Origin: JAHFUI01 sp041485905
GTDB taxonomy: Bacteria; Acidobacteriota; Vicinamibacteria; Vicinamibacterales; CAVVIG01
NCBI GenBank assembly: GCA_041485905.1
Contig: JBGPKK010000066.1
Span: forward strand, 1-23,014
Reading direction: 5' to 3'
Length of the DNA: 23,014 nucleotides
In this document: piece by piece, positions 14,055-21,699 of the stretch
Position numbering within the stretch: the first letter of the stretch is position 1
How the letters are laid out: every line of letters begins with the position of its first letter
Position numbers and translations under genes: made by a program
Notes under the pieces: generated by a model
The model's database searches: none
What the model was told of the DNA's origin: nothing
Seen by the model: the letters and a program-made list of their open reading frames with translations, nothing else

Positions 14055-14654
14055 TTATTCAGTTGTCGCCGGATCGCCGCCGTTGTAGGCATTCATCACG
14101 GCGGCAATCCCTGACGTGATGAATGTTTCCGCCGCATCAGCCGCCCGCGTCATCATCCCTTCGACCTCCGCGTTTTCCTCGGGCTCGAACCGCGAGAGCA
14201 CGTGGTCGACGAGATCCCGCTGTACGCGGCCTTCAAGTCCTTCGGGCCCGCGCCCGACGCCGACGCGCAGTCTCGAAAAGTCATCGCCCAGGTGGGCGAT
14301 GATCGACTTCAGGCCATTATGTCCGCCGGCCGATCCGCGCGCGCGGGCCCGCAGCCTGCCGAGCGGGAGCTGCACGTCGTCGACCACGATCAGCAGGTCG
14401 GCGGTCTCGATCTTGAAGTACCGCGCCAGGGCGCCGGCGGCCTCGCCGCTCGCGTTCATGAACGTCAGCGGCTTGGCCAGCAGTACCGGCTCTCCATCGG
14501 CCGGCCGCCATTTCGCGATCAGCGCGTCGAAGGGCGCCGACTCGAACGCGATCGCCCACCGGCGCGCCAGCTCGTCGGCCACGGCGAACCCGACGTTGTG
14601 CCGCGTGCCGCGGTACTTCGCGCCGGGAGTTCCTAGACCGACGATCGCCTTCAC
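14055..14654 (-). CDS. pth: Peptidyl-tRNA hydrolase
   Basis: It releases tRNA from stalled peptidyl-tRNA. Conserved residues visible: catalytic His in YRGTRHNVGF, Asn in KPLTFMNASGE, Asp in VVDDVQLPLG, and Asn in GSAGGHNGLKSI. The 199 residues are typical. The expected GLGNPG near the start reads GLGTPG, so the conserved Asn10 (E. coli numbering) is Thr. I chose GTG at 14654 (VKAIVGLG); a frame reaching 14936 runs through rplY and is not used. rplY ends five bases upstream, which suggests coupled translation. Confidence 0.95.
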   Translation of the reverse strand: MKAIVGLGTPGAKYRGTRHNVGFAVADELARRWAIAFESAPFDALIAKWRPADGEPVLLAKPLTFMNASGEAAGALARYFKIETADLLIVVDDVQLPLGRLRARARGSAGGHNGLKSIIAHLGDDFSRLRVGVGRGPEGLEGRVQRDLVDHVLSRFEPEENAEVEGMMTRAADAAETFITSGIAAVMNAYNGGDPATTE

Positions 14655-14659
14655 GGGCT

Positions 14660-15352
14660 CTATTTCTTCTTCTCTTCCTTCTCTTCGGCGTCTTCGTCCT
14701 TCTTGCCCTTCTTGATGACTTCGGGCTCGGCGGCCACGGTCGGGGCCACCGCCACATCGGCGGGCGCGACCACTTCCTCGGCCTTCGGCGCGATCACGTG
14801 GACGATCATCATGTCGGGATCGCTCAACGGCTTCCACTTCGCGTCGGCCGCGATCTCGCGCACGCGGATGCCCTGATGGAGCATCAGCTCGCTGACGTCG
14901 ATCTCGACGTGCTCGGGAATATCGCCCGGCAGACACTCGATCTCGATCTCGCGGCGGATGAACTCGAGAATCCCGCCCTGCTGCTTGACGCCTTTCGGCT
15001 CGCCCTTCACCGTCACAGGGATGGTCACCTGAATGGCCTTGTCCATGTTGATGCGGTAGAAGTCGGCGTGCAGCACCTGGTGCGTGATCGGATCGAGCTG
15101 ATATTCTTTCACCAGGACGCGCGTGTCGCCCTCGCCATCGAGCTTCAGGGCGATCAGCGTATTGGCGCCCGATTCCGAGTGCAGAATCTTCAGCAGCGCC
15201 TTGGGCTCCACCGCAATCGGCTTGGCCTCCGTGCGGCTGGCGTCGCCCGCCGCGCCGTACAGGACGCCCGGTACCCGCCCCTCACGCCTGGTGCGCCGCG
15301 CTTCGTTCTTGCCGAATGTGTCGCGAATCGTGGCTACGAGTATCGCTTCCAT
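14660..15352 (-). CDS. rplY: 50S ribosomal protein bL25 (CTC/TL5 type)
   Basis: It binds 5S rRNA. The N-terminal L25 domain (about 1-95) reads TIRDTFGKNEARRTRREGRVPGVLYG. The C-terminal TL5 domain (about 100-190) includes HADFYRINMDKAIQVTIPV and VEIDVSELMLHQGIRV. A Lys/Glu-rich tail follows (KKGKKDEDAEEKEEKKK). The 230 residues fit the CTC type. Start is ATG at 15352 with AGGG a few bases upstream. prs-rplY-pth is a common bacterial gene order. Confidence 0.96.
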   Translation of the reverse strand: MEAILVATIRDTFGKNEARRTRREGRVPGVLYGAAGDASRTEAKPIAVEPKALLKILHSESGANTLIALKLDGEGDTRVLVKEYQLDPITHQVLHADFYRINMDKAIQVTIPVTVKGEPKGVKQQGGILEFIRREIEIECLPGDIPEHVEIDVSELMLHQGIRVREIAADAKWKPLSDPDMMIVHVIAPKAEEVVAPADVAVAPTVAAEPEVIKKGKKDEDAEEKEEKKK

Positions 15353-15371
15353 CTTTCCCTCTTACGATTGA

Positions 15372-15426
15372 AGGGACTGGAGGCTGGTTGTCTTTCCAGC
15401 CCCTAGCCTCTAGCGTCCAGTCTCTA
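15372..15426. repeat. Word repeat with nested inverted arms between prs and rplY
   Basis: GACTGGA (15375-15381) and TCCAGTC (15416-15422) are outer inverted arms; GGCTGG (15382-15387) and CCAGCC (15396-15401) are inner arms around a TTGTCTTT loop. CTAGAGGCTAG and CTGGA words are direct variants on the minus strand. The prs TAG stop (15426-15424) is part of the first word. It could form a terminator-like structure, but no T-run follows. Confidence 0.75.
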
Positions 15427-16386
15427 CACAAATAACGACGATACCGACGTCTCCTCGTGAATGCTCTTGATCGCCTGACCGAGCAGGCGCGCCACCGAGA
15501 GCACGACGATCTTGCTGCACGCGGCGCCCGCCGGCGACAGCGGAATCGTGTTGGTCACGATCAGCTTGTCAATCGGCGATTTCTCGATCCGCTCGATCGC
15601 CGGCCCGGAGAGCACGCCGTGCACCGCACAGGCAATCACTCGCGCGGCGCCCTTGTCCTTGAGCGCGGTGGCCGCCTTCGTGATCGTGCCGGCGGTGTCG
15701 ATAATGTCGTCCTGAATGATGCACGTGCGTCCCTGGACGTCGCCAATCACGTTCATCACTTCCGCCGTCCCGTCGTCGCTCCGCCGTTTGTCGATGATGG
15801 CGAGCTCGGCATCCAGGCGCTTCGCGTACGCCCGCGCGCGCTCGGCACCCCCGGCGTCGGGCGAGACCAGCGTCAGCTTCGGCGAATCCAGCCGCGACAG
15901 GTAATCGATGATCACCGGCGCGGCAAACAGATGATCGACCGGAATGTCAAAGAACCCCTGAATCTGCGCCTTGTGCAGATCCATCGTGAGCACGCGGTTG
16001 GTGCCCGCCGCGCTCAGCACGTTCGCCACCAGCTTGGCCGAGATCGGCACGCGCGGCTTGTCCTTGCGGTCCTGCCTCGCGTAGCCGTAATACGGCAGCA
16101 CGGCGGTGATGCGCGCGGCCGACGATCGCCGGAACGCATCGATCATGATCATCAGCTCGACAAGATGCTGATCGACCGACGCTGAACCGTTCGCGCACGT
16201 CGGCTGCACGACGAACACGTCGGTGCCGCGGATGTTCTCGTCGATCTGAAAGGCGACCTCCGTGTCCGGAAACCGCCGCAGCCGCGCCTGTCCCAGCGGC
16301 ACGCCGAGAAACGCCGCAATCTCCTTGGCCAGCTCGGGATGCGCGCTCCCGGAAAAGACCTTCAGCTCGCCGAAACCAATTGCCAT
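15424..16386 (-). CDS. prs: Ribose-phosphate pyrophosphokinase (PRPP synthetase)
   Basis: It makes PRPP from ribose-5-phosphate and ATP for nucleotide, histidine and tryptophan synthesis. Motifs: ELKVFSGSAHPELAKEIAA at the start, PYYGYARQDRKDKPR flexible loop, TMDLHKAQIQGFFDIPVDHL, VSPDAGGAERARAYA, and the PRPP-binding loop IQDDIIDTAGTITKAA. ATG at 16386 gives 320 residues, the family length. An ATG at 16404 would add six residues; GGTGAG about six bases before 16386 favours the shorter start. tRNA-Gln lies 45 bases upstream. Confidence 0.96.
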   Translation of the reverse strand: MAIGFGELKVFSGSAHPELAKEIAAFLGVPLGQARLRRFPDTEVAFQIDENIRGTDVFVVQPTCANGSASVDQHLVELMIMIDAFRRSSAARITAVLPYYGYARQDRKDKPRVPISAKLVANVLSAAGTNRVLTMDLHKAQIQGFFDIPVDHLFAAPVIIDYLSRLDSPKLTLVSPDAGGAERARAYAKRLDAELAIIDKRRSDDGTAEVMNVIGDVQGRTCIIQDDIIDTAGTITKAATALKDKGAARVIACAVHGVLSGPAIERIEKSPIDKLIVTNTIPLSPAGAACSKIVVLSVARLLGQAIKSIHEETSVSSLFV

Positions 16387-16431
16387 GAAGGACTCACCCG
16401 TCATCACGCCCTTGTCCACAGCCCTGCGAGT

Positions 16432-16506
16432 TGGCTGGGGCGGAAGGATTCGAACCTTCGAATACGGGATCCAAAGTCCCGCGCCTTACCGCTTGGCCAC
16501 GCCCCA
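16432..16506 (-). tRNA. tRNA-Gln (anticodon TTG)
   Basis: Acceptor TGGGGCG pairs with CGCCCCA, a T-first acceptor typical of tRNA-Gln. The anticodon loop CTTTGGA gives TTG, the T-arm contains GGTTCGAATCC, and CCA is encoded at 16434-16432. It sits upstream of prs on the same strand. Confidence 0.96.
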
Positions 16507-16607
16507 TCGTATTCACAAAGGTCGTACATCGATTGCGCATCGCATCGGTCGACGGGTTGGGAAGCTGACCTCAGGAGTGGCCCGAATCGCGCGGCGCAAA
16601 CGCTAAG

Positions 16608-16635
16608 TGTATACGATGGGCTGTTTTGCCGGCAA
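16608..16635 (-). promoter_or_regulatory. Candidate promoter upstream of tRNA-Gln and prs
   Basis: On the minus strand TTGCCG (16635-16630) and TATACA (16613-16608) are separated by 16 bases; each matches the consensus at 4 of 6 bases. The site lies in the 156-base ispE to tRNA-Gln spacer (16507-16662), about 100 bases before the tRNA. No other signal is seen in that spacer. Prediction from consensus only. Confidence 0.3.
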
Positions 16636-16662
16636 GTCTGGCGATCGGAAACACATAGGGCG

Positions 16663-17562
16663 CTAGCTCCGGCGTGCGCGGGACCCATCGGCGAACCGTT
16701 TACGGTTGATCGTTCGAGTGACGATCGTCCGGCAACGAGGTCCGGCGAGGACGCGCGCCGCGGTCTCGGCCCTGGCCCGCGACTCGAAGAGCCCGAACAC
16801 CGCCGACCCGCTTCCCGACATCGCCGCGTGCATGGCGCCGAATCGCCGCAGGCTGGCGACGAGACGCCTGACTTCCGGATGATGACTCGAAACGGGCCGC
16901 TGAAGGTCGTTCGCGAATTCACCCGGCGGCAGCCCGCTGGTCCGCCTGAAGGCGGACACTACCGAAGATGACGGTCGTGTCCGGCTGAAGCCGGACCTGG
17001 ACCGGTCGAACCACTCGTACGCCTCCTTCGTGCTCACGCCGAAAGGCGGCACCGCGAGCGTCACCCAGACCGTCGGTGGATCGGCCAGCGGAAACAGTAC
17101 ATCGCCACGATCCAGGCCGAGCGACGTCCCGCCTTCCAGAAAAAACGGCACGTCCGCGCCAAGGCCGGCGGCCATCGCATGTTGGCGCTCGCGCGACAAC
17201 TGGACACGCCATAGCGCGGCCAGGCCCCGAATCGCCGCGGCCGCGTCGCTGCTTCCGCCGCCCAGCCCCGATTGAAGCGGAATCCGTTTTGCCATGGCGA
17301 CGATGGCGTCGCGCGGTCGACCCCGGCGCCCTGCGGCCCGCCAGACCGCCTCGGCAGCGCGCCACACGAGATTGGATCGGTCCGTCGGGCAGGCGCGATC
17401 GTCGCACGCGATCCGGAATGCGCCAGACGTCCGCTGACACGTCAGCGTGTCGTGAAGCGCGAGCGTCTGAAACACCGTCCGAAGCGTGTGATAGCCGTCT
17501 TCCCGCACGCCGAGCACGCGCAGCGTCAGATTGATCTTGGCGAACGCCTTGACGATGAGCAT
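16663..17562 (-). CDS. ispE: CDP-ME kinase IspE with palindrome-derived loop
   Basis: IspE phosphorylates CDP-ME, the step between IspD and IspF. GHMP kinase motifs are present: VKAFAKINLTLRVLG at the start, PLQSGLGGGSSDAAAAI (ATP loop), LGADVPFF with the catalytic Asp, and MSGSGSAVFGLF. The 299 residues are slightly long because the segment between EAYEWFD and NDLQRP carries two palindromes coding SGFSRT and SAFRRTS (residues about 189-208). Both copies are read in the same frame and stay open. Start is ATG at 17562, 13 bases after the preceding gene's stop. Confidence 0.96.
   Translation of the reverse strand: MLIVKAFAKINLTLRVLGVREDGYHTLRTVFQTLALHDTLTCQRTSGAFRIACDDRACPTDRSNLVWRAAEAVWRAAGRRGRPRDAIVAMAKRIPLQSGLGGGSSDAAAAIRGLAALWRVQLSRERQHAMAAGLGADVPFFLEGGTSLGLDRGDVLFPLADPPTVWVTLAVPPFGVSTKEAYEWFDRSRSGFSRTRPSSSVVSAFRRTSGLPPGEFANDLQRPVSSHHPEVRRLVASLRRFGAMHAAMSGSGSAVFGLFESRARAETAARVLAGPRCRTIVTRTINRKRFADGSRARRS
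16939..16964. repeat. Palindromic element in ispE (copy 1)
   Basis: GTCCGCCT-GA-AGGCGGAC (16940-16957) is a perfect 8-2-8 palindrome. With its flanks it matches the reverse of the ispD element (4118-4143) except for the two centre bases. The minus-strand frame reads SAFRRTS. Confidence 0.8.
16979..16996. repeat. Palindromic element in ispE (copy 2)
   Basis: GTCCGGCT-GA-AGCCGGAC is a perfect 8-2-8 palindrome 21 bases from copy 1, differing by compensated changes in the stem. The minus-strand frame reads SGFSRT, the same phase as copy 1. Confidence 0.8.
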
Positions 17563-17575
17563 GCTCAGGAGTCAC

Positions 17576-18397
17576 TCATCGGGACAGGGGCCCGGCTTTC
17601 TGCAGCTCCGCGAGCGTGATGGGCGTGGCGGTGGCAGGCACGCGAACCGTAAACACACCATCGTCCAGCGTGTCGTTGATCGCGACCTGCGAAAGCGCCA
17701 GCCGCAAATCGAACCGGTTGTTGCTGACGCTCTTAAGCCGGACCGTACGAGGCAGACCGTCGAGCGGAAGGCCCGTGGCGAAATTGCCGTATTCCGCGCG
17801 CCAGGTGGACGTGTTGGACGCGCGACGGACGGCGGCGACGAGGCGCCAGGGCGCGACGTGGGGATTGCGATGAAGATAGATGTCACCGTCGCCGTCCGGC
17901 ACCACGCGCCAGTCGTCGCCAAGTTGCCGCGAGCGCGCCGGATCGGGCGCGGACGCGCAGCCGGTGAGCGCGACGCGTAATGCCCGAGCGTCGAGCGGCA
18001 CGTTGGTGATGGCTTCGAGCACGGCATCGGGGCGTGCGCGTTCCAGGACGCGATCATCTCTGGGCAGGAGCAGTGTGGCTTCGTCTCCCCGCGCGACGAA
18101 GATGAAGAGCGGCTGGCCAAACGGAGCGACCGCCTCGAGCCGCGCCGACGCCGGCGACGCCACGCCGGCCAGGAGCCGGCCGCGCAGGCTTCGTCCGCCG
18201 ACCGAGCCGCTGACGGCAATTTCCGCCGTGAGCGTAGACACGGTACGGCATGCGGCGGTGGCTTGCGTCAGGGCATCGGCCGCGTCGGGCGCCGGCGTGC
18301 CAGCGCCCGCGGGCAACTTCATGAGCGGCGCGCTGCACGTTGCCGCCGCCAGGGTTGCCAGGCAGCACGCGGCCGCCCGCCGCACGGCGCGGCTCAT
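17576..18397 (-). CDS. Putative envelope protein, LolB-like
   Basis: A hydrophobic N-terminal segment (RAAACCLATLAAATCSAPL) looks like a signal or lipoprotein peptide, but the residue before the Cys is Thr, so the lipobox is poor. The 273-residue body alternates strand-like stretches (RLEAVAPFGQPLFIFVARGD, RLALSQVAINDTLDDGVFTV), typical of LolA/LolB-type carriers, with no decisive motif. The link with ispE and the TPR protein fits a LolB gene as found next to ispE in many bacteria (the lolB-ispE-prs order of gammaproteobacteria is known). Its ATG overlaps the TPR stop (ATGA), showing coupled translation. Confidence 0.6.
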   Translation of the reverse strand: MSRAVRRAAACCLATLAAATCSAPLMKLPAGAGTPAPDAADALTQATAACRTVSTLTAEIAVSGSVGGRSLRGRLLAGVASPASARLEAVAPFGQPLFIFVARGDEATLLLPRDDRVLERARPDAVLEAITNVPLDARALRVALTGCASAPDPARSRQLGDDWRVVPDGDGDIYLHRNPHVAPWRLVAAVRRASNTSTWRAEYGNFATGLPLDGLPRTVRLKSVSNNRFDLRLALSQVAINDTLDDGVFTVRVPATATPITLAELQKAGPLSR

Positions 18398-20409
18398 TTT
18401 TTTCCGATTTTTTGCTGCGCGGCCCGGATTTTCTTGTCGATCCCGGCGCGATCGATCGAGTCGCCGTCACCGGCGAGCGCGCGGGTCCACGCGGCGATCG
18501 CTTCGTCGTAGCGACTCAGCTTGAACAGCAGCTCGCCGTAGTGATCTTGAATCACCGAATTCGTTTTCAGCTGGTCGGCCGCGCGTTTGAGGTTGTCAGC
18601 GGCGAGCTCGAGCTTGTTCGCTTTGAAATACGCCCACCCGAGGCTGTCCAGATACGACCCGTTGTCGGGATCGATGTCGAGCGCCTTCTTCAGATAAGTG
18701 ACCGACTCGTCGAGCCGCTCGCCGCGATCGGCGAGCATGTATCCGAGGTAGTTGAGCGCCGGCGCGTTTTCGGGATCGCGCGCCAGGACCTGTCGAAACG
18801 CCGTCTCCGCGTCCGCGAACCGCTTCTGCTTGTCGAACACCGCACCCAGCTCGAAAGCGATCGCCGTCTCGGATGGAAACTTCGCCTGCGCCTGCTTCAG
18901 CAACTCGACGGCCTCGGGGCCGCGATTGGCGTCCAGGTACCCCTGGGCCAGGGCCACGTACGCCAGCGGCCGGTCGCCCTGTTGATCCAGCACCTCTTGA
19001 AGAATCGCGACGGCGCGATCCGGCTGACCGCTTTGGCGGAGCGCCTGGGCCTGCAGCCGCGCGAGCCGCAGGTCCTCGGGATGCTCGGTCCGCGCGACGC
19101 GGGCAAGCTCGATCGCGGCCGCGTATTTCTTCGCCGAGACATTCGCCTGAATCAGGTAGCTCGTGACCAACCCATCGCCCGGCGACAGGCGGTGCGCTTC
19201 ATCGAACGCGGCAATGGCCTGGTCATACTGGCCGAGCTGCTCGTACGCGAAGCCGACGTGAGGCAGCAGCAGCCCCAGTCCGGAGGCGTCGGCCGGTGCA
19301 CGGCTTCGCATGTCGTTGACCGCCGGCACCAACGCGTCGACGACGGCTTGATACTGCTGCCGGTCCTGCAGCGCTTCCGCGAGCGCAAAGTAGCCCCAGG
19401 GACTCTTGTTATTCAGCGTGATCACGCGCCGCGCGCTCGCTTCGGCGGCGGCCAGATCCCCACCTCGCCGCTCGGCCTGCGACAAGAGGTAGAGCGCGCG
19501 TATGAGAGTGCCCTGGTCTGACGGACGCGACGAGACCACCTCTCTCAGCACGTCGCGCGCCTTGCCGATGCCGTCGCGGATGCCCGCGTTGAGCAGCGCC
19601 GAGGCGTAGCTCATCTTGAGATCGAGGTTGCGGGGTGCGTGCTCGACGGCGATCGCGTACGCGCCTGCCGACTCCTTCCAGCGGCGTTCGCGATCGTAGA
19701 AATCGCCGAGTGTCGCGTAAAGACGGGGATCTTCGGGAGCAGCCTCTTCCAGCCAGGCGATCGCGTCGGCGTTCCTGCCGGCGCCGGCATACGCCTCGGT
19801 CAGCAACGTGACGCCGTCCTGCCAACCGCGCTCCTGGTCCACGAGATCGCGCAGCAGTGGAATGGCTTTGTTGTAGTCGGCCGTGCGGACATACAGGCGC
19901 GCGAGGTTCGCGAGCAGGTTCGGATCCGGAACGCCGGCCGATGACCGCCGCACCTGGTCGAGGTGCTCGATGGCCTTCTTCGCGTTCTCGCTCGACGACA
20001 CGGCCGCACCGCCGCGACCCGTTCTGGTCTCAGCTTCCGACAGCGCGGCGTAAATGGTTCCGAGCACACGATGCGCTTCGAGATTGTCCGGCGCCACCTT
20101 CAGCGCCTGATCGGCGGTGGTGATCGCTTCGCCGACGCGGTTCTGCCGCATGTAGAGCCCAGCGAGCTCGGCGGGAACCTCAGCGGCTGACGGGTCGAGC
20201 GTCATCGCACGTTTGTACGCGGCGATCGCGCCGTCGACGTCCTCGTCGCGCTCCAGTTGGTGCCCACGCAAATATTGGTCGTACGCGTCCGCGGCGCCGG
20301 ACGCAGACGGTGAGGCGGGCGACGCGCCTCGGGTTTGACGTCCGGTTTGTCCCGGCGCCGCAAACGCCGCCGATCCGGCGAGAAAGACGAACAGAACGGC
20401 CAACTTCAT
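18394..20409 (-). CDS. Secreted TPR-repeat protein
   Basis: It has a signal peptide (MKLAVLFVFLAGSAAFA) and then a 650-residue chain of tetratricopeptide repeats. Clear units include DGAIAAYKRAMTLDPSAAEV, EAITTADQALKVAPDNLEAH, and AETAFRQVLARDPENAPALN, with later units ESVTYLKKALDIDPDNGSYL and DEAIAAWTRALAGDGDS. TPRs mediate protein-protein contacts, so this is probably a periplasmic or outer-membrane scaffold. The ATG at 20409 was chosen for its signal peptide; a longer frame to 20556 overlaps the divergent gene. It has no ribosome site, consistent with near-leaderless translation. It is followed by the LolB-like gene and ispE. Confidence 0.9.
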   Translation of the reverse strand: MKLAVLFVFLAGSAAFAAPGQTGRQTRGASPASPSASGAADAYDQYLRGHQLERDEDVDGAIAAYKRAMTLDPSAAEVPAELAGLYMRQNRVGEAITTADQALKVAPDNLEAHRVLGTIYAALSEAETRTGRGGAAVSSSENAKKAIEHLDQVRRSSAGVPDPNLLANLARLYVRTADYNKAIPLLRDLVDQERGWQDGVTLLTEAYAGAGRNADAIAWLEEAAPEDPRLYATLGDFYDRERRWKESAGAYAIAVEHAPRNLDLKMSYASALLNAGIRDGIGKARDVLREVVSSRPSDQGTLIRALYLLSQAERRGGDLAAAEASARRVITLNNKSPWGYFALAEALQDRQQYQAVVDALVPAVNDMRSRAPADASGLGLLLPHVGFAYEQLGQYDQAIAAFDEAHRLSPGDGLVTSYLIQANVSAKKYAAAIELARVARTEHPEDLRLARLQAQALRQSGQPDRAVAILQEVLDQQGDRPLAYVALAQGYLDANRGPEAVELLKQAQAKFPSETAIAFELGAVFDKQKRFADAETAFRQVLARDPENAPALNYLGYMLADRGERLDESVTYLKKALDIDPDNGSYLDSLGWAYFKANKLELAADNLKRAADQLKTNSVIQDHYGELLFKLSRYDEAIAAWTRALAGDGDSIDRAGIDKKIRAAQQKIGKK

Positions 20410-20416
20410 GTGGTGA

Positions 20417-20445
20417 ATTGTTCCACAAAAGCGCGTAGCTGTCAT
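20417..20445 (-). promoter_or_regulatory. Candidate promoter for the TPR gene in a divergent spacer
   Basis: On the minus strand ATGACA (20445-20440; 5 of 6 with TTGACA), 17 bases, and AACAAT (20422-20417; 4 of 6 with TATAAT) end seven bases before the TPR start, implying a very short leader. The 49-base divergent spacer (20410-20458) must also hold the plus-strand promoter; CATACT (20443-20448) is a possible -10. Consensus-based guess. Confidence 0.35.
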
Positions 20446-20458
20446 ACTATTTGCCGCC

Positions 20459-20629
20459 ATGGCCATTGATCCTGAACTGCTCGAGATTCTCGCGTGTCCG
20501 GTGTGCAAGACGCCGGTCACGCTGGTCAAGAACGACACTGCGCTCAAGTGCGGCACCTGCCGTCGTGTCTATCCGATCAAAGACGATATCCCCGTCATGC
20601 TGATCGACGAAGCCACCATCGACAATTGA
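20459..20629 (+). CDS. Trm112-like small zinc-ribbon protein (UPF0434 type)
   Basis: A 56-residue protein beginning MAIDPELLEILACPVCKTPV and reading LKCGTCRRVYPIKDDIPVML. Two CxxC pairs form a zinc ribbon, and the YPIxDxIPVML end is the Trm112/YcaR signature. In eukaryotes Trm112 activates methyltransferases; the bacterial function is not established. In E. coli the ycaR gene sits in a lipid A/KDO cluster, and here too it heads an LPS-type operon. Its TGA overlaps the TTG start of the next gene. Confidence 0.88.
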   Translation: MAIDPELLEILACPVCKTPVTLVKNDTALKCGTCRRVYPIKDDIPVMLIDEATIDN

Positions 20630-21699
20630 ACATTCTCCTCGTACGGCTGCGGGAAATCGGCGACGTCGTGTTCACGACGCCGGCGGTGCGCGCCGTGCGG
20701 CACCACTTTCCGGACGCCTCCATCACCTACATCGTCGAGCCGGCGGCGGCCGACGTGATCCGGTTGAATCCGCACATCGACGACGTGATCGTCGCGCCGC
20801 GGACCCACCTGTTGGCCGACATCGCGCTCGGTCTTCGCCTGCGCGCGCGACAATACGACCTGGTGATCGACTTCCACGGCGGTCCGCGCGCCTCGCTCTT
20901 GACGTGGCTGAGCGGCGCGCGCGTCAGGGTGGGCTATCAGGTCGTCGGACGCGCGTGGATGTACACCACGCGCGTCGCACGCCCGCGCGAGCTGCGGCCA
21001 CGCCACGCGGTCCAGAACCAGTGGGATCTTCTCGCAGCGCTCGGCATTCCCGGTCCCAGTGCGGACATGTCGCCAGTCGAGATGCCCGCCGATCCAGCGG
21101 CGACGGCGGTAATCGGCGCACGCCTCACGCAGGCTGGCGTGCAACCGACCGATCGGCTCCTCGTCGTGCACGTGAGCGCGGGCAATCCATTTCGACGATG
21201 GCCGCAAAGCTCGTTCGCAGAACTGGTGTCGGGCCTGATCGCGCGTGACGCGACCGCGCGCGTCGTCGTCACCTCTGGACCGTCGGCGCGCGAGGCGGCC
21301 GGACGCGTCGTCGACGCTGCGCGCGCGCGGCTGCCGCCGGAGGAACGCGATCGCGTGCTGGATGTCGGCGAGTTTTCCCTGGCTGAACTGCGGGCGCTGA
21401 TGGACCGTGCGGCGCTTTACATCGGCGGCGACAGCGGACCGATGCACATCGCGGCGACCACCACCGTGCCCATCGTTGGCCTGTATGGACCCACACTGCC
21501 GGTGCGATCGGCTCCGTGGAGGGATGGGTCACTCGTCGCCGAATCGGTGGAAGTCACCGGCCTGGCGTGCCGTCCGTGCGATCAGCGCGTGTGCACGCCG
21601 GGCGATTTCCGTTGCCTCACCCATATCTCGCCCGCGTCCGTGATTGCGGCGGCAGAACGCGCCCTCGGCCGAGCTAAGATAGATTGCCCGTCCACATGA
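20626..21699 (+). CDS. Glycosyltransferase family 9 (heptosyltransferase-like)
   Basis: GT9 enzymes such as WaaF and WaaC add heptose to the LPS core from ADP-heptose on the inner-membrane cytoplasmic side. The N-terminus reads NILLVRLREIGDVVFTTPAV, the family hallmark. The C-terminal domain has HVSAGNPFRRWPQSSFAELV and GGDSGPMHIAATTTVPIVGLYGP, the sugar-nucleotide site. I chose TTG at 20626, which overlaps the previous TGA (TTGA), because it gives the canonical start; 357 residues result. Frames starting further upstream run through the Trm112-like gene. The stop overlaps the next ATG (ATGA). The sugar donor cannot be read from sequence. Confidence 0.93.
   Translation: MNILLVRLREIGDVVFTTPAVRAVRHHFPDASITYIVEPAAADVIRLNPHIDDVIVAPRTHLLADIALGLRLRARQYDLVIDFHGGPRASLLTWLSGARVRVGYQVVGRAWMYTTRVARPRELRPRHAVQNQWDLLAALGIPGPSADMSPVEMPADPAATAVIGARLTQAGVQPTDRLLVVHVSAGNPFRRWPQSSFAELVSGLIARDATARVVVTSGPSAREAAGRVVDAARARLPPEERDRVLDVGEFSLAELRALMDRAALYIGGDSGPMHIAATTTVPIVGLYGPTLPVRSAPWRDGSLVAESVEVTGLACRPCDQRVCTPGDFRCLTHISPASVIAAAERALGRAKIDCPST

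Noticed and set aside
14055..14936. 293-codon frame for pth
   Set aside because: The first 94 codons overlap rplY in another frame and are Arg-rich; the Pth fold begins at VKAIVGLG (14654).
16404..16922. 172-codon minus-strand frame across tRNA-Gln and the ispE 3' end
   Set aside because: It overlaps a tRNA and ispE in another frame and shows no family resemblance.
17576..18397. Lipoprotein signal in the LolB-like protein
   Set aside because: The residue before the Cys is Thr instead of Gly, Ala or Ser, so the lipobox is not convincing; kept only as a possibility in the gene entry.
18340..19521. 393-codon open frame on the plus strand
   Set aside because: Antisense to the TPR gene, whose repeats are unambiguous.
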